Positions 10,861 through 23,400 of a DNA stretch of 64,000 nt are shown one piece after another. Origin of the DNA: Vandiemenella viatica (Eukaryota; Arthropoda; Insecta; Orthoptera; Morabidae); the NCBI GenBank assembly GCA_031002005.1, contig CM061920.1, positions 106,141,447-106,205,446 of the forward strand. Direction: 5' to 3'. Position 1 is the first letter of the stretch. Every line of letters begins with the position of its first letter. The notes under the pieces are model-generated. The model searched no databases and was not told the DNA's origin. It saw only the letters and a program-made list of their open reading frames with translations. A program made the translations under genes and the position numbers.

Positions 10861-11064
10861 AGGCTGTGATTGTATTTTATTTCCTGTGACAATTTCACAC
10901 CGTAATCAACATTTTGTACTTATCCCTGTTGTAAATCTCGTTGGGTAAATTTCCATTTGTGTGAAGTATGTAACATATATACAGTAATGCAAAGAAAACC
11001 TCGATTATATCTCCACTTTAAAACTTGCTGAGATGGTAGCGGACGTACGATGTGATGGATTTAC

Positions 11065-11500
11065 GGAGGCGGAGCTCCATTACAAACCTACTCTGGGGTG
11101 CGTGGAGCATAAAGCACAATCTTTCTTTGTAGCTCATCCTCCTCCGTCAATGCGTTGGTCCAACGCACAGTAAAAGTGTATTCTTCTTTATCTAAAGCGG
11201 GGTTTTATATCTGCTGACTAACGGAACATAGTTTGACCAGCCAACAGACAATCTCCGAACAACTTTACTACCATCCGAGATGCCAACGTGGGCTCTCAGT
11301 TTCACTTCACTTGCCACCTTGAATGGTTTCTGTACTTTCCTCTCTAGTGATTCCCTAAATTTTGTTAAATTGTCATATTGCCATAATTTCAGTGTGTCCT
11401 GGATTTCATAATTGCTAATCATTGGTTTTTCCAACCTCAAGATGTTCGATTCTTAATGTGTCTTTACAATTTCCTCTCTCTTCTTCTCTACTATAGATGC
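11065..11500 (-). pseudogene. Unidentified degenerate coding region
   Basis: The minus strand reads as protein-like sequence over ~145 codons with one in-frame stop (near 11453) and one frameshift near 11195. Before the shift come IVEKKREEIVKTH, KLWQYDNLTKFRESLERK and LRAHVGISDGSKVV; after it come KEEYTFTVRWTNALTEED and KIVLYAPRTPE, then a stop. Length, composition and a single dominant frame argue for former coding. I do not recognise the family. A transposon gag-like protein, an old viral insertion or a processed host pseudogene are all possible. Confidence 0.4.
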
Positions 11501-12246
11501 ATTACAATTTTATTAATGCTAATTTTTCCTACTACCAAAATAATAATAATAACTAACAAATTGTTATTAATAACTAGCCACCTTTAGTTTAGTTCTACGT
11601 CCAATTTTAATTTTGCATCACATATGATTCCATGTCTAAAACACATAATATCTGTCGTAATGTGTATGTGACTCCAGCTTGGATGCAGCCCGAAGACACC
11701 TTGGCATTAGTCCAGACTTTACCACGTGTTTGTTTGTTTGATTACGAGACAATCAGCAAACCGAATCCTCTCTCCAATTTCTATGGCAACTCATGGTCCA
11801 ATAACATCTCCTTTTGCGAGTATAATGTCACTCACTCAGTTACTAACATCATTTTGATCAGTGCAATCTGTAATGGAAATAAAGTTGTTGGGCGATCAAG
11901 AGATGATACAAAACACCAGAGAAAATATTCTTGTCTCCACTAAGTAGGTCGAAGAGATTTCTGCGATATATAATGGCACTGACATGTGATGGCGTAATAA
12001 GCCATAGAATACTCTTAAATCTGCTATTTTATCAATGAATACAGTGAAGGAAATTGCTGAAACATAGTCGAAACAGAAATTGTCTGGCTGAACATCCGTG
12101 AAAAGTATGTAGAAGTTGACGTTCATTTATTTTGACACTGTTAGTGGACGGTACAATCAGTCAGTGAAGAAATAATACAGCAGCAATCAATGAACGGGGA
12201 CAGATTATTCCTTACATCATGTAAAATCAAACAATAAATTGATACA
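11501..12246. other. Unassigned AT-rich stretch
   Basis: A 103-codon ATG frame (plus, 11632-11943) and a minus-strand frame (11896-12126) overlap part of this region. Neither shows a recognisable domain. Confidence 0.3.
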
Positions 12247-12372
12247 TTTAGATTTAGTTTAATTGCGATGGAGCGCATTTGACGGTGGCAATTTCCTTAC
12301 ACACACGTATTTCCCTTTTCTGTGGCCGCCTACTTTTGCTTCTACGAATGTTAATTTTAAATTCTATCAGCG
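12247..12372 (-). repeat. 3' end of the 6.4-8.2 kb LINE family
   Basis: The segment holds attgcgatggagcgcatt and ggtggcaatttccttacacac, then a ctacttttgc...aaattct stretch. The same order of blocks occurs at 22645-22740 and 56235-56360, where the LINE C-terminus follows. Only the last ~125 bases are present: a severely 5'-truncated insertion. Confidence 0.55.
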
Positions 12373-12382
12373 TTAAAATTTA

Positions 12383-12600
12383 CCCTACCTAGGCTCGAAC
12401 CGATGACCGCATCATTACATGATAAGCACGCAAACTACAAGATCACTGAACTCATAATATTATGTAATATTCGAAAAATAACGGCTAATAACTGCAAGAA
12501 AGTTTTACTTTCCGACCTTGGCAGGGTAGGAGATAGCGTGTTAGCTTCTAATTGCAGGGGTTACCGGTTCCAGTCTGAAATCTGGCATGGGTGTTTTTAA
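12383..12600. repeat. Two adjacent tRNA-like SINE heads, opposite strands
   Basis: On the minus strand the complement of ggctcgaaccgatgaccgca (12392-12411) gives a B-box-like GGTTCGAGCC. On the plus strand gggtaggagatagcgtg and ggttccagtct (12567-12577) are placed like A and B boxes. Neither folds into a complete tRNA by eye. They look like pol III-promoted SINE 5' regions lying tail to tail. Confidence 0.45.
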
Positions 12601-14550
12601 TTAGTGATTGTCTGTGTTGTTAGTGACGTTTTGCTTAAAAAATGATCAATCATAAAAATTTTGAGAGTGAAATATAGTTGGATTGATGATATACACTTGA
12701 AGATGAAATTGGCCAAACACCATATTTAAAAGAAAATGCGTGTCGTTATTCGCATTTTAACGAGTAAGTTTTGCGACATTGCATACAGGTATACTCCTAT
12801 AAGTCATAACTACATTTTACATTTCCCAGTTCTTACAATATCATCTAACTCTGGTACACTACTGAAAAGTTGATATTATCTTCTAACTGCGCTTCCTTGA
12901 GGTCTTCGCCGTTCGCTTTCCCATGTATTACAGCTTCGTAAGATTTGCTACCAAGTATCGAAGATTATGATGCAATAATTGTAATATCCCGTGATGGTGT
13001 CACGAAGGGCAATCTGTTTACCCATTTACTTTCTTAGTGAGATGTCACTGATTTTATATCCGGAAAACATCTCTGAGATGTCTCAGAGATGTTTTCCGAA
13101 GCCCTCAGTTCTCTTTTTTCGGTGATTTCCTGTTGCAATTAATCATCAAGAAATCTTAGTAATCTTTTTTATGTATTTCTCAATACTTCCAAACCTCACT
13201 ACGTCCAACATGTAAATTGCGAAAGCGTCCGCCACTCCCATTTTTACTTCCTGTTTAATGCTATCAGCACGGCTTATAAAACGGTCCCAACGTAAAAATT
13301 CGCGTGCTAATGAATGTATTTCCAGCGAGCAGCTTCTTCCAGAAGCGTAGTTTAACTTATTCGACCAAAATTTTTCAGAACGCTCTCTATTACTTTCTCA
13401 CTGTTCATAAATTATTTGGTAACTACACTAAATGCAAATACTTGTCCTCAGTCGAGGAAATGGTGATTGCTCGTTGCTATCCTTCTTTTCTTTTGCGTAT
13501 TCTTCAATGTAAATGCAGGGTTTTCCTTTTCACACATGATGAATATTTGACCATGACCATTACATTAACATCACCACAAGATTCTATAGTTACAGTGTGG
13601 CACTTACCAACGTCACTAGATTCTTGCTCCAAGCTTCTACAAAGATTGCTTTAAGTAGCCTGATACTCACTGACTAGAAAGTCTATCACTTTGCATTTCT
13701 ACCTCAAGTCTGAGCGACGAGTCTTATGAATTTGTGCAACAGTACGCCGCATGAATCATTTGATTAGTTGGTAGTACTGATAATCTTGCAGCATTGTACA
13801 GAGTAATAGTTTCGCCAGCACATTTGCCATGCTGACAGGGAAGGCCTGTGTTTACGAGGGCGTGTTGCGTGGAGGAATAGCTTGGCTGCGGCACAATGCT
13901 GGCCTATAACTTAGACGCCACAGGCAACAGCTTCTCTGGTTTTGTAGCAATATCTGCAGCACAGCAGGATGCACGGCCTCTGCTGGCAAGCCACAAGCGC
14001 AAAAAAAATACAGGATCTGCTCAGAGCACAGACAACAGCGCATACGATTTTCTTGCCGTACCACAAAGCCAACCGAAGCTTAATTTCGGGGAGTCTACAT
14101 AGAACTGTCTGGTCGGCGCATTTTCACTTAACAGATTACTAAGAGCACAGCTGGACTAGATCGTAATCAGATTTCATACCCATCGAGAAATGAAGTTATA
14201 TTGCGAATTTGTCACCATGAGTCATTAAAAATTTGATTACGAGTGTGCTTGAGATTGTTAGTGAGGAGCTGAGAGGATAGTAGCAGAGGTGAAGGCAGAA
14301 TAAGGAAATGAAATTGTAAGTTGAAAAAAGAAAAAAATTGGCACATGTTAAGGTGGTTCCACAGCAACAAAAATCTCCCTTCACCATTGCTGATAGTAAT
14401 ACCTGTTGACGGACGTTGAAACTAGTTTTTCATCATCAGTTGCTTCAAGATTGTAATTGAGACGAAATTCAGTAGGTTTCACAATCATTCCGCGCAATAA
14501 GAGATATGTGGTTCTACCAAAGGAAGAGAAACAAACGCTAAAATGTGTTA
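12601..14550. other. Unassigned, with a near-perfect palindrome
   Basis: The stretch is AT-rich apart from a patch at 13800-14100, where a 68-codon ATG frame (13896-14102) lies without recognisable motifs. The palindrome at 13061-13098 is listed separately. No splice-supported exon was found. Confidence 0.3.
13061..13098. repeat. 18-bp perfect inverted repeat with 2-nt spacer
   Basis: cggaaaacatctctgaga at 13061-13078 is the exact reverse complement of 13081-13098, with tg between. It would form an 18-bp hairpin. No transposon ends or ORF are attached to it. Confidence 0.8.
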
Positions 14551-16085
14551 TCTACATCTACATATATACTCTGCAATTCACAAAATTGTGGGTGGCAGAA
14601 GGTGCTCAGCACCAAAGCTAATCTCTTTGCTGTGCATTCCAATCCCTAATGGTACGAGGGAAAAAGAATTCATATAAGAATCAGTCCGGCACCTTATTTC
14701 TCTAATTTTATCTTTCCTGTCCTTCCGACTCAAATAGGTTGGTGGAAGAAGTATTTCACTACACTCAAAAGTGAAAGTGGGAGTACGCATGTTTACCAAT
14801 AAGTTTAAACGAAACGTGTGTCGTCTATCTACCAGAGACTCCCAACCTAATCTACTAATCAGTTCTGTGACGCTTTCATAAGGACTGTAGCAAGCGGTAA
14901 CGAATCGAGCGGCTCTTCTCTGTACTTTCTGTGTACTTTCGGTCAACCCCTTACGAAACGGGTCCCAAATGGCACAACAATAATCCAAATGTGGACGCAC
15001 AAGAGATTTGTACGCTATCTCCTTTGTTTGTTCATTACAATTTTTCAAGATTCAACCTATGAATCGCAGCCTAGAATTAGCTCTACCTACCAACGAATTA
15101 ATGTGTATCTCCCATTTCATGTTCCTTTGTACTGTTACTCCCAAATATTTCTTAGAATCGACCATATCAATAACTATATTGTTTAACTCGTATTTCTGAA
15201 CAATTGGATTCTTTTTGTTAGTTATGCTCATTGTCTTGCACTTTTTTACAATGTAGAGTAAGTTGCCACTCAGCGCACCAAGCCAAAATAACATCCAGAT
15301 CGCGCTGAATTTCTAAGCAATCGGTCAAATTTCTTACATCCCTATAAATAACCGCATCATCAGCAAACAATTTAAAAAGGCTTTTCACTTTGTCTCCGAG
15401 ATCGTTTATAAAAATTAAGAAAAGAAGTGGTCCTATTACACTTCCTTGAGGTACACCCGATGTAACATCTAGATTAGAAGAACTTTCCCCTTCAACGACA
15501 ACATACTGCGACCGACCAGTTAGAAAATCATTTATCCATTCACAAAGCTGATCCGATATACCGTACGCTTGAAGCTTCGCCAAAAGGTGGTTGTGTGGCA
15601 CAGAGTCAAAGGCTTTCTGGAAATCTAAAAAAATTGCATCTACTTGTGAACCTGCATCGATAACTTTCATTACGTCGTGTGTAAATAGGGCCAGCTGTGT
15701 TTCACATGATCTTTTCTTCTGAAATCCGTGTTGATTTGTTGTAAGCAAATTATTATCATCTAGAAAATTCATAATGTTCGAGCATATAATATGCTCCATA
15801 ACTCTACTACAAAGAGATGTTATAGATATGGGACGATAGTTTCCAGGATCACTTCGATCACATTTTTTGAAAATCGGAGATACTTTCGCGATTTTTCAGT
15901 CTGAAGGTACTTTTCGCTCTTCTAATGATTTACTGAATATATCAGACAGAAATGGCCCGATTTCCACCGCATACTCTGAAAATACCCTTACTGGAATTCC
16001 ATCCGGGCCCGGTGCTTTCCCCCACTTCAGGAAATTTTCAGCATTCTTAAGCAGAAAAAAGAATGACTGCATAGCGAATTAAATG
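14551..16085 (-). mobile_element. CR1-like LINE, 5'-truncated
   Basis: The element runs from RT-0 (PGPDGIPVRVF near 16010) to a 3' end whose complement reads gcagagtatatatgtagatg, a terminus I associate with abundant CR1-like elements of orthopteroid insects. The 5' end (any ORF1, endonuclease) is missing, as is normal for LINE insertions. It is better preserved than the 6.4-8.2 kb element and belongs to a different family with a similar C-terminal layout. Confidence 0.85.
14578..16030 (-). pseudogene. CR1-like reverse transcriptase, disrupted
   Basis: The largest open part (15218-15799) has the core palm: FLDFQKAFDSVPHNHLLAKL, TSGVPQGSVIGPLLF and LFADDAVIY. It carries both parts of the catalytic triad. 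A frameshift near 15243 moves the frame to the YLGVTV block, and a TGA near 15050 separates the last part (KSLVRPHLDYCCAIW, VQRRAARFV, LGWESLVDRR). A TGA at 15896-15898 breaks the N-terminal side, between PSD and KIAKVSPIFKK. Three lesions make it inactive, though all catalytic residues survive. Confidence 0.85.
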
Positions 16086-16809
16086 TCTTCTCTTTCGTAA
16101 CAGAGACCAGTAACATAGCTGATGCATCTCCCTATTATGCCAAAGAGTTGAACTTACGAGCGGTTGGAAACCTGTTGCAGCCATCTTGTTACTAAACACA
16201 AAGCACTTTTTGTTACTGTCAGTTTATGAGGCTATCAAAAGCCTTAAGCTCATAAACAGTGAGATCAGAGATATTCCGGTCCATAGATCACAAAGAAGCA
16301 GTAGCACGTGTTGAGCTTAGGTGACTTTGTCCTCTCCCCTTTTGTCCTGTTGTAGCCGGTTCAATTTAACGGCGGTAGTTAAACGTAGAGACGCAGTTGG
16401 CAAATGGCCTAGCTGCCTCGCTGATTCTGTTGTACCGACTGTTGCCGTGCAGATACGATATACTGTATTACAGTCTGTTCAGTTCTGCGCAATTTACCAT
16501 TCCGTGAATATACATCTGGTTGTCAAATTTACCATCAGCACACAGGACGTGGTTCGTTTGGCCTCATGGTTTACTTCTCTGAATCTGACTGTGGATATTG
16601 TTCAACTCACACTGACGAGGATCAATAATGGACCATGGAGGGAATGACACATATTTCACTCTATATGCTGTCGCTAGTAGCGATATAGCTTTCAAGAAAA
16701 ACGTACTACATTTATTTTATTTGTCGAGTGCGTATCACATCACGAACAATTAAACTAATTTATAAAATCGACGTCCCTTAGTCTGACATGCACAGATACT
16801 TCCCAAATT
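16086..16809. other. Unassigned; 108-codon plus-strand frame
   Basis: A frame at 16321-16647 stays open for 108 codons in a moderately GC-rich patch. Its translation has no domain I recognise. It could be a leader or LTR-like segment of an unknown element. Confidence 0.25.
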
Positions 16810-16925
16810 CCATCCCAGTTGGCTCAGGAGGTTGCGGCAACGTGATAGCATCCGGCGCATGAATCGTGATTAACTGGTTCGAGTTCTATGCGGGGAAGCA
16901 ATTTTCACCACCAGCGATTGGCTTC
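16810..16925 (+). repeat. tRNA-derived SINE head
   Basis: An A-box-like ggctcaggaggttg (16821-16834) and a B-box-like ggttcgagttc (16876-16886) are spaced about as in a tRNA gene. The flanks do not pair as an acceptor stem, so this is a SINE 5' region and not a functional tRNA. The downstream body is not recognisable. Confidence 0.5.
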
Positions 16926-19900
16926 CTGGGTAGGAGAGGTGGTGGTGCACAATTCATATTGACCACATTGTGCACTGAAATCCCAAGCATCTCCGCAGAG
17001 CGTATGGGCAAGTTAAGCTTCTGCGATTTCCTTAGTGTCTTTTGGGAAAGTATGTCTTAGCGGGCTGGGACAGGATGTCATGCTCTCCCTTCCTTCATCT
17101 TTCATTCATTCTCAGCACTAACGACTCACTGCAATGAACATACACACATCAGTCTTCCACTCAAAACATTAATATCACTGGAAAAGGTATGTTGGAAACC
17201 ACATGCCTTTAAAAGATAAAGGAAATACTCATCACATAAATCTAATTTATAAACACATATCTAATTTAATTTTATGTATAGATTGCTTTCTTACCTTCAG
17301 GAAGTTCTTTCTATCCGCTGCGTATGCAATCAGTTTGCATTCTTCTATAATGTGAAGATGGTCTGCCTTTTGGCACATCAGTCACATTCAAGATAAGCTA
17401 TTTCTCCCCTTCGACAGAGTGAATCACCAACCCTTACACTTTTTTTCTGATTCTGTTCAGACCTGTCCACCATCTACGAGGAAGATCGGAGCCCGTTAGT
17501 TTTCTGTGATGAGGGACATATGATTTTGTGGAGTTGATCTTTACAAGTGTTGAACATTCTGAAGTTATATTATTGCAGATCTTTTCCTGCCCTCATTGGA
17601 GGGATCATGTATCAGAGTATTTGATATCGTGCTTTTTCAGATGCTGCTGGTTTTCTAAGATTTTATTTATTATTTAAATATGGAGTTTTTCATTCAGAAT
17701 TGTGGAGGAGCAATGTGGAAGAAAAGCTAGTTGTTCACTAAGTGGTTCATCTTGGAAGACAAAAATGAACTACCAACATACAATTTTTTGTATTCCTGGT
17801 AATATTCAAATAATTACGTATTGCACAATCAATTATATACCTTGTTGTCACCATGTAGACTCAGATTTCTAAAAACAAAAACATGGAACCATATTGATTG
17901 TGACCAACGACGACATCCTAAGAGCTCATTTCCAGTCAGCTCAAAAATTCCATAATCATCAGTATTATGCCACTTAAAATACTATAATGATTATATTAAT
18001 GGTGAGAAACAATCAGATTTCTACAGATTATTAAGTAATGAAGCCCAATGTAGCTAAAGTAATTATTATTTTCGTGAACAGTAAGCCCATATCTAATAAT
18101 GGATAGATTTTCGCCCTTACTCAGGTAAAGGGTCCATCTGTTACTTCATCGGTTATTTAAACAAATTTTCTATTAAATTACGTGTGTACCTTTAATTTTG
18201 TCAACAGTTAATGGTGAAAACTGGCCTACACAAAGAGATGGAGTAAGAAGTCAAATACAGAGTATACAGTAGATCCAGTGATCATAGCTCAAGAATTCTC
18301 TAAACCAGTCCGTCACTAGTCAACAGTTAAGATAAGATTAAAACAAAACACGCAGTTTTTCCGATAGGTTTAGGTTATAGTTTCTACTTCCTCCACATAG
18401 TTATATGATCGCAGCGAGGAAAATTTCTAGTCAGAAATTATAACCGATATTTTCGTTCATGGAGTAATTCTGTTTTCAAATTGACGACTATCTTTCTAAC
18501 AGATTTTTCGGAAGACGATATATAAATGGAGTGGTAATACTGCGATTCGTATTAAAGTTCACAAAAGGGTGTTTTAAAACTCTTTTATTCACCTCTTTGA
18601 TTTAAAAAAAAAACTAAGCTATAATATATAAAATATCAGAAAAAAATAGTAATGATCTATGTCTAATAGCAGTGAATAATGCCGTTCAGCATCCTAAAGC
18701 TCTGTTGGGTGACATTAGTTTGATACTATGCTTTAAATAATCTAATGGTAGCTTATTATGAATTTTCGTGTTAACAAATTTAGACTCATCATAAATACTT
18801 TTAGATGTTTATAGGGCAATTTGAAGTCATTATTTATTAGGAACACCTAATAACATTGTTCGTGATTTAATGATGTCCTTGATATTACGTATTGCCGTAG
18901 TGAATTTCGGTTACAGAAATATTTTCACGAAGTTGGCTCAAGAGCAATTCCAAATGCAAAAAAAAGTTAATTGTAATAATAATAAAAGTTGCGCTTTAAA
19001 TGAGCTCTTCAGAAAAAAGGCGACAAAAATCTTAATTATTTATTTCGGGACAAACCATACTTCAATTTATTCACTCAATGCAGAGTTTTTCCTGCAATGC
19101 CCCCGTAATGTAACAGCCTGGTTGATCTCTCTGAGGCTAAATTTTATTAAAGGAAGTGGTATTAAACAGGATTTAAGCAAATTCCATTTACTTCACTTTT
19201 AGTGGCATATCAAATTAAGTTAAGAACAAAGAGATTAATTTTGTGTATTTACGAGACGGGTGTGCGAGTTAATTACTAAAGCTGACAATATGTTAATATG
19301 TAAAAATAATTTATTAATAAGCATACAGGCAAGATATAAATGATACTTGTGTTCAGTATTATAAACATAAGTTGCGAGGAAATGGGAGGTTTCGCAAGGT
19401 GGGGGTGTCCAGCTGTCGCTTATGTGTTTTCGTGGCCCTTCAGGTACGACGAACTTCAAAGGGGCCGTCGCCGGTAAACACATTATGCTAGCTACCGCCT
19501 GCGCTGCTTTCGTCCCTTTAACCACAGTAGCTAGACTAGCAGAGATGGCGGTGTGCGTTCAGTTGACGTCACACACACTGCGTCGTACTAAAAGGTCATA
19601 GTATGTGGAACCGAATATGCGCTGTTGAATACCTTGAGGACAGCCAACCAGAGAGTTGTTTATGGATTTTTTTCAATGTGTTATCTATCTTATCCATCCA
19701 CGTACTTTTAGTACGCCGAGGCCAAGCGCTTCGAGACATCCCACTGGCCGGATAAGAATCCGCACCCCTGACACCACCACGGCCACCACACAGGTCGTCA
19801 CCTGGAAGGGGTGCTGCTCCGTGGTCGGCAGAAAGAAGACAGTGCGGGAGGAGCTTTTATCGCGTAGATGTTCGCTACTGGAGATGTGTCACACATTTTC

Positions 19901-20117
19901 AGTCTAACATACGTTCAATGCAAGCAGATTTTCGATTTGTTACTGGGAGAAGTTTTTATTTAATCCTCCAGGCAAGTTAGAATTCATTAAAATGCAACAA
20001 GAATTTTTGAGATATGTTTTCAAAAATGATGCAGAAAAACGCCTGAACCAACTGGTAATTCCACATGGTACTGATCGCTGCGACAGAAGTGTTTTCTTAT
20101 AGGTCCAATCTCTATCC
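16926..20117. other. AT-rich, nothing recognised
   Basis: No open frame has recognisable motifs. A GC-richer patch at 19380-19560 contains cagagatggcggtgtgcg (YY1-like) and tgacgtcacacacac (CRE-like), which might be regulatory. No exon is supported. Confidence 0.3.
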
Positions 20118-20225
20118 TAAAAAAAAATAATTTCATGTGGTCGTAATGACCTGGTGACAGGGTTTCTATTGGCTGCGCATTCCGCCCCTGTCGTAGCCGC
20201 CTTAATCTAGCCCGGCAATCCTAAT
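20118..20225 (-). repeat. SINE body fragment (family of 36587-36900)
   Basis: tgtggtcgtaatgacctggtgacag, ggctgcgcattccgcccct and ccgccttaatctagcccgg-aatcct align in order with the SINE at 36605-36710. The tRNA-like head is lost here. Confidence 0.55.
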
Positions 20226-22644
20226 CAGTGCAAATTGACAAATTATAAATGCAACTATAGCTACCTAAAATCCAACTATAACGTTTTGCGAGAACCTCGC
20301 AGCCGACCTTCAATTTCATTTCATTGAAGAGTGAACAAAATAATGAGCGTATTCAAGTGGTTGTTTACTATATTCCTTTGATTTTAGTTGAGCACGTTTC
20401 ATATTTTTAATATAATTGTGAAATGTTTTAGGTTTTATTGTGTCGCCAAAGTTACTCCTTCTATATACGTATACTTTTAATATGAAACATAGTTAAAATA
20501 AATACTTCCAACAAATTTATATTGCTAACGATTATGTAATCATTATTTTAGTCACTTACGTGTTTGTTATCACATTCAGTGGTAAAAGGTTATTAAAATT
20601 CATGCTAACAAATTATCAGTTTTCTTAAGTTAAACACACAATTCAAATTTGTTTTCAAATTCATTAGGAGGCACCCAAAAGTTACAGATGAAAACTGATG
20701 TCTCGCCGCTGGCTAGAAACCACGGTACAATATAGCTGTAAGGATGTGGCCTTCATTTGATCAGAAAAAATACGTGGAACCTTCGTTGCAAATGTTATTG
20801 AGATAAGGGACGACGGTTGGAGCATTTCGCGGAGTAGTTTTTCGTTTGCTTGATATAAACTTCAACCAAGCCAGTCAGTGTCTAAATTTAAAAATTGCTG
20901 TTGAAGGAGAGGAACGCATAAGTCCCGATCAGTCAACTGTCGTGACAAGCGGTGAGTGTCGAGAGGCGAATGGTGGACTCCATGGTCGAGAACTCATCAA
21001 AACATATCTTATGTAACGCGTATCAAAAACTGCGCCATCCAGGTAGATCGAATAAATCCTAGTAGACCATAAAATTCCACCCTAATCATGATTAATCAAA
21101 ATTATTAATAAAATCCAAAAACTTTACATTTTATGCCAGAAAAATTTATAAGTAAATCAGCAAGATATTGCAGGTGTGAATTTTGCGAAATTTCTGGTAA
21201 GGTATTCTCAAATTACAAAAGTTGTTACACATTTACTATCTATACTTATGTAATGTATTGGTGTTTATAAATAATATAAATAACAAATAGTCATTTTACT
21301 GAAGCGAATGTTTCCTAGCAAGACTGAGGTAAAGCAGCTAGATGTTTTTAATATTACGATTCCTCATAGATGAAGCTTTATACCAAGGATAAGCTAGTTG
21401 TAGTAAACATGAAGGCGGATAGATTTGTTACTCTACCTGTCGCCTCGAACTTTAAAGAAACCTGACTGATTGGTTTAATTGCAATATTACCCACGTGTAA
21501 TAACAACTACATAAACTACTTTTGGTTCGAGGTATTGGTAATGTCCGCAATACTATTTTGTTATTTCGTAACACTGTCATAAGGTTTTCTTGATTGAGCA
21601 GAATTTTATATACTTGCAATCCAAATATGTCTATGACATATTGCAGGTCTGAAAACAACTTCAGATACATCACATGCAAGAGTAATTATTATGGTTTAAC
21701 AGTGCTATGTTTGTCATGTAGAATTCGATATACTTTATACATATTTACATTGAGTTTTTTTTAAAGTATTTAGTTTACTTTTGATTGCAACGCGTGAATT
21801 TAAATACGAGATTTTAAAACCTAAGCTACTGCTGGCGTCTTGTACTTAAAAAAGATATAATTTCTTTTAATTTACGAATTAACACACAGAATTTCTTTTG
21901 AGGTGATAGTTGCACAGTGAATTAAGGATTTCACAGCACTGATACAGAACTTATTTCAAACCCCCCAACCCCCACCCTGACTCTAACGGGCGTTATTCCC
22001 AGTTTTAGGCTAGCGAGCAAATCTACGTGCTAAGCAAAAACAATTCATGATTTAATTTTTGTGGCTGAAAGTGTAAAATGAACTTAGTTCAGTACAAATT
22101 AACCAGAGAAAACTGTTACTGACAATGTTAGGTTGCACCTACATAATGTTGTCCAATAACTGGATCTAAAATCTCTGGCGTACAAGGATATCATATTTCT
22201 CGTTAGCGGAATGACACCATGAACTACCGTATTCAAAAACATATCGATTTCCCGTTTTTCTGCCTCCAGTTCATCGATTTTGATGTTTAAAGGTTCGTCA
22301 AATTGTATGTTGAGAAAAAGCATGAAAGAGCCATGGAATATTGAAACCTGTGGTACTGTTAAATGAAGACTACTTGCTTTATTGAGAACAACTGGAAAAT
22401 CATATGTCACATTTTAATTTTTGCAAAATCTATAAACATTTTTCAATGTAATATGGCAAAGGCAACCATACAGCCTTCTCAAGAATGCTACTGCCACTCT
22501 ATACATTCATCACCAACGTTATTTTCTCTGTAGTGAGGCCAACAAAAGATGAACACAATTCCTAATTAAAACTGCACATGGTGTAAACCGGAATCAAAGT
22601 GGCAACATGAGGGCAGCTCACTACTGATATCTTACACCACGCTT
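20226..22644. other. AT-rich; one 103-codon minus frame
   Basis: A minus-strand frame at 22099-22410 (GTG, no ATG) translates to a fairly protein-like 103 residues including DELEAEKREIDMFLN. There are no splice sites or homologous copy to support it. The rest shows nothing. Confidence 0.25.
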
Positions 22645-22905
22645 AAAGTGGAGTGCAAGATCCGGTGGCAATTTCCCTACACACGCATTTTGCCCCCATT
22701 TTCTGTACATACATATCTACTTTTGCGCTCTATAAATTTCAAATTCTTTCAAAGTTTTTGATAAATTATTCATTATTTCTCTTGGTAACTTATTCCAATC
22801 CCTAACTTCCTTACCTACGAAAGAAAATTTGCTCACACTCTTGTGCCTGAAATAGAGTGCCAGCTTGTGCACATAGTTATATTTTCTCTTCCATGCCTTA
22901 CTTTT
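22645..22905 (-). pseudogene. C-terminal end of LINE RT ORF plus 3' UTR
   Basis: The minus strand encodes YNYVHKLALYFRHKS, KFSFVGKEVRDWNKLPREI and MNNLSKTLKEF before a stop at 22718. These match the tail of the 6.4-8.2 kb LINE (HKLAFDFMHK, FSFMGKGIRNWYNLPSEVMNN). The shared 3' UTR (ggtggcaatttccctacacac) follows. It is a strongly 5'-truncated copy, better preserved than the 6.4-kb one in this part. Confidence 0.7.
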
Positions 22906-23249
22906 ACTTCTTACACCAATATTACCTACTGGTTTGGTTTACTATTGATATAACTAAGTAACAAAATCAATAAATGCGGTAAAGGAATGCGTAATCAATC
23001 TCAGATAACACTAAAAATACAATTCAAACTAGAAATCACAAGTTAAACAGTGAACCTAGGATCCAAAGAACGAAATACCAGAAGCTATATAAAATAATAA
23101 ACAATGTATTGTAGATCTACATCAAAAGGTAAAACAAAAAATAAAGAGATGAGACTGTTATTTATTCCCCGACCTGCCTCCCCGACTGGGGGAAGTGATG
23201 CTTTGCATCGTGTTAATGTCGGAATCATTAATCTGGTGGAGAGTTTAAT

Positions 23250-23400
23250 AACAAGTAATACGCTATGAAGTTTCAGAACAAACAAACCCAACATCCTGTT
23301 GGAGTGATTTCTGAATACCACGTAAAACCGAAATCAGGATGACCGGACCGAGTATCGCACCCGCTTCCTCCTGAATAGTCCCGAGTGATAACGTACAGTA
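23250..23400 (-). repeat. tRNA-derived SINE (same family as 58.7-59.4 kb)
   Basis: On the minus strand a head with GCGGGTGCGATACTCGG is followed by CCGGTCATCCTGATTT, CGGTTTTACGTGG and AAATCACTCCAACAGGATG. This block order (catcctgattt, ggttttccgtgg, aaatcactccaggcaaatg) is the SINE body also seen at 58676-59070 and 59160-59372. Confidence 0.6.

Noticed and set aside
14403..14450. Hammerhead-like motif on the minus strand (CTGATGA...ACGTC)
   Set aside because: The GAAA strand is missing at the required position; the pairing TGAAA/TTTCA is a simple stem.
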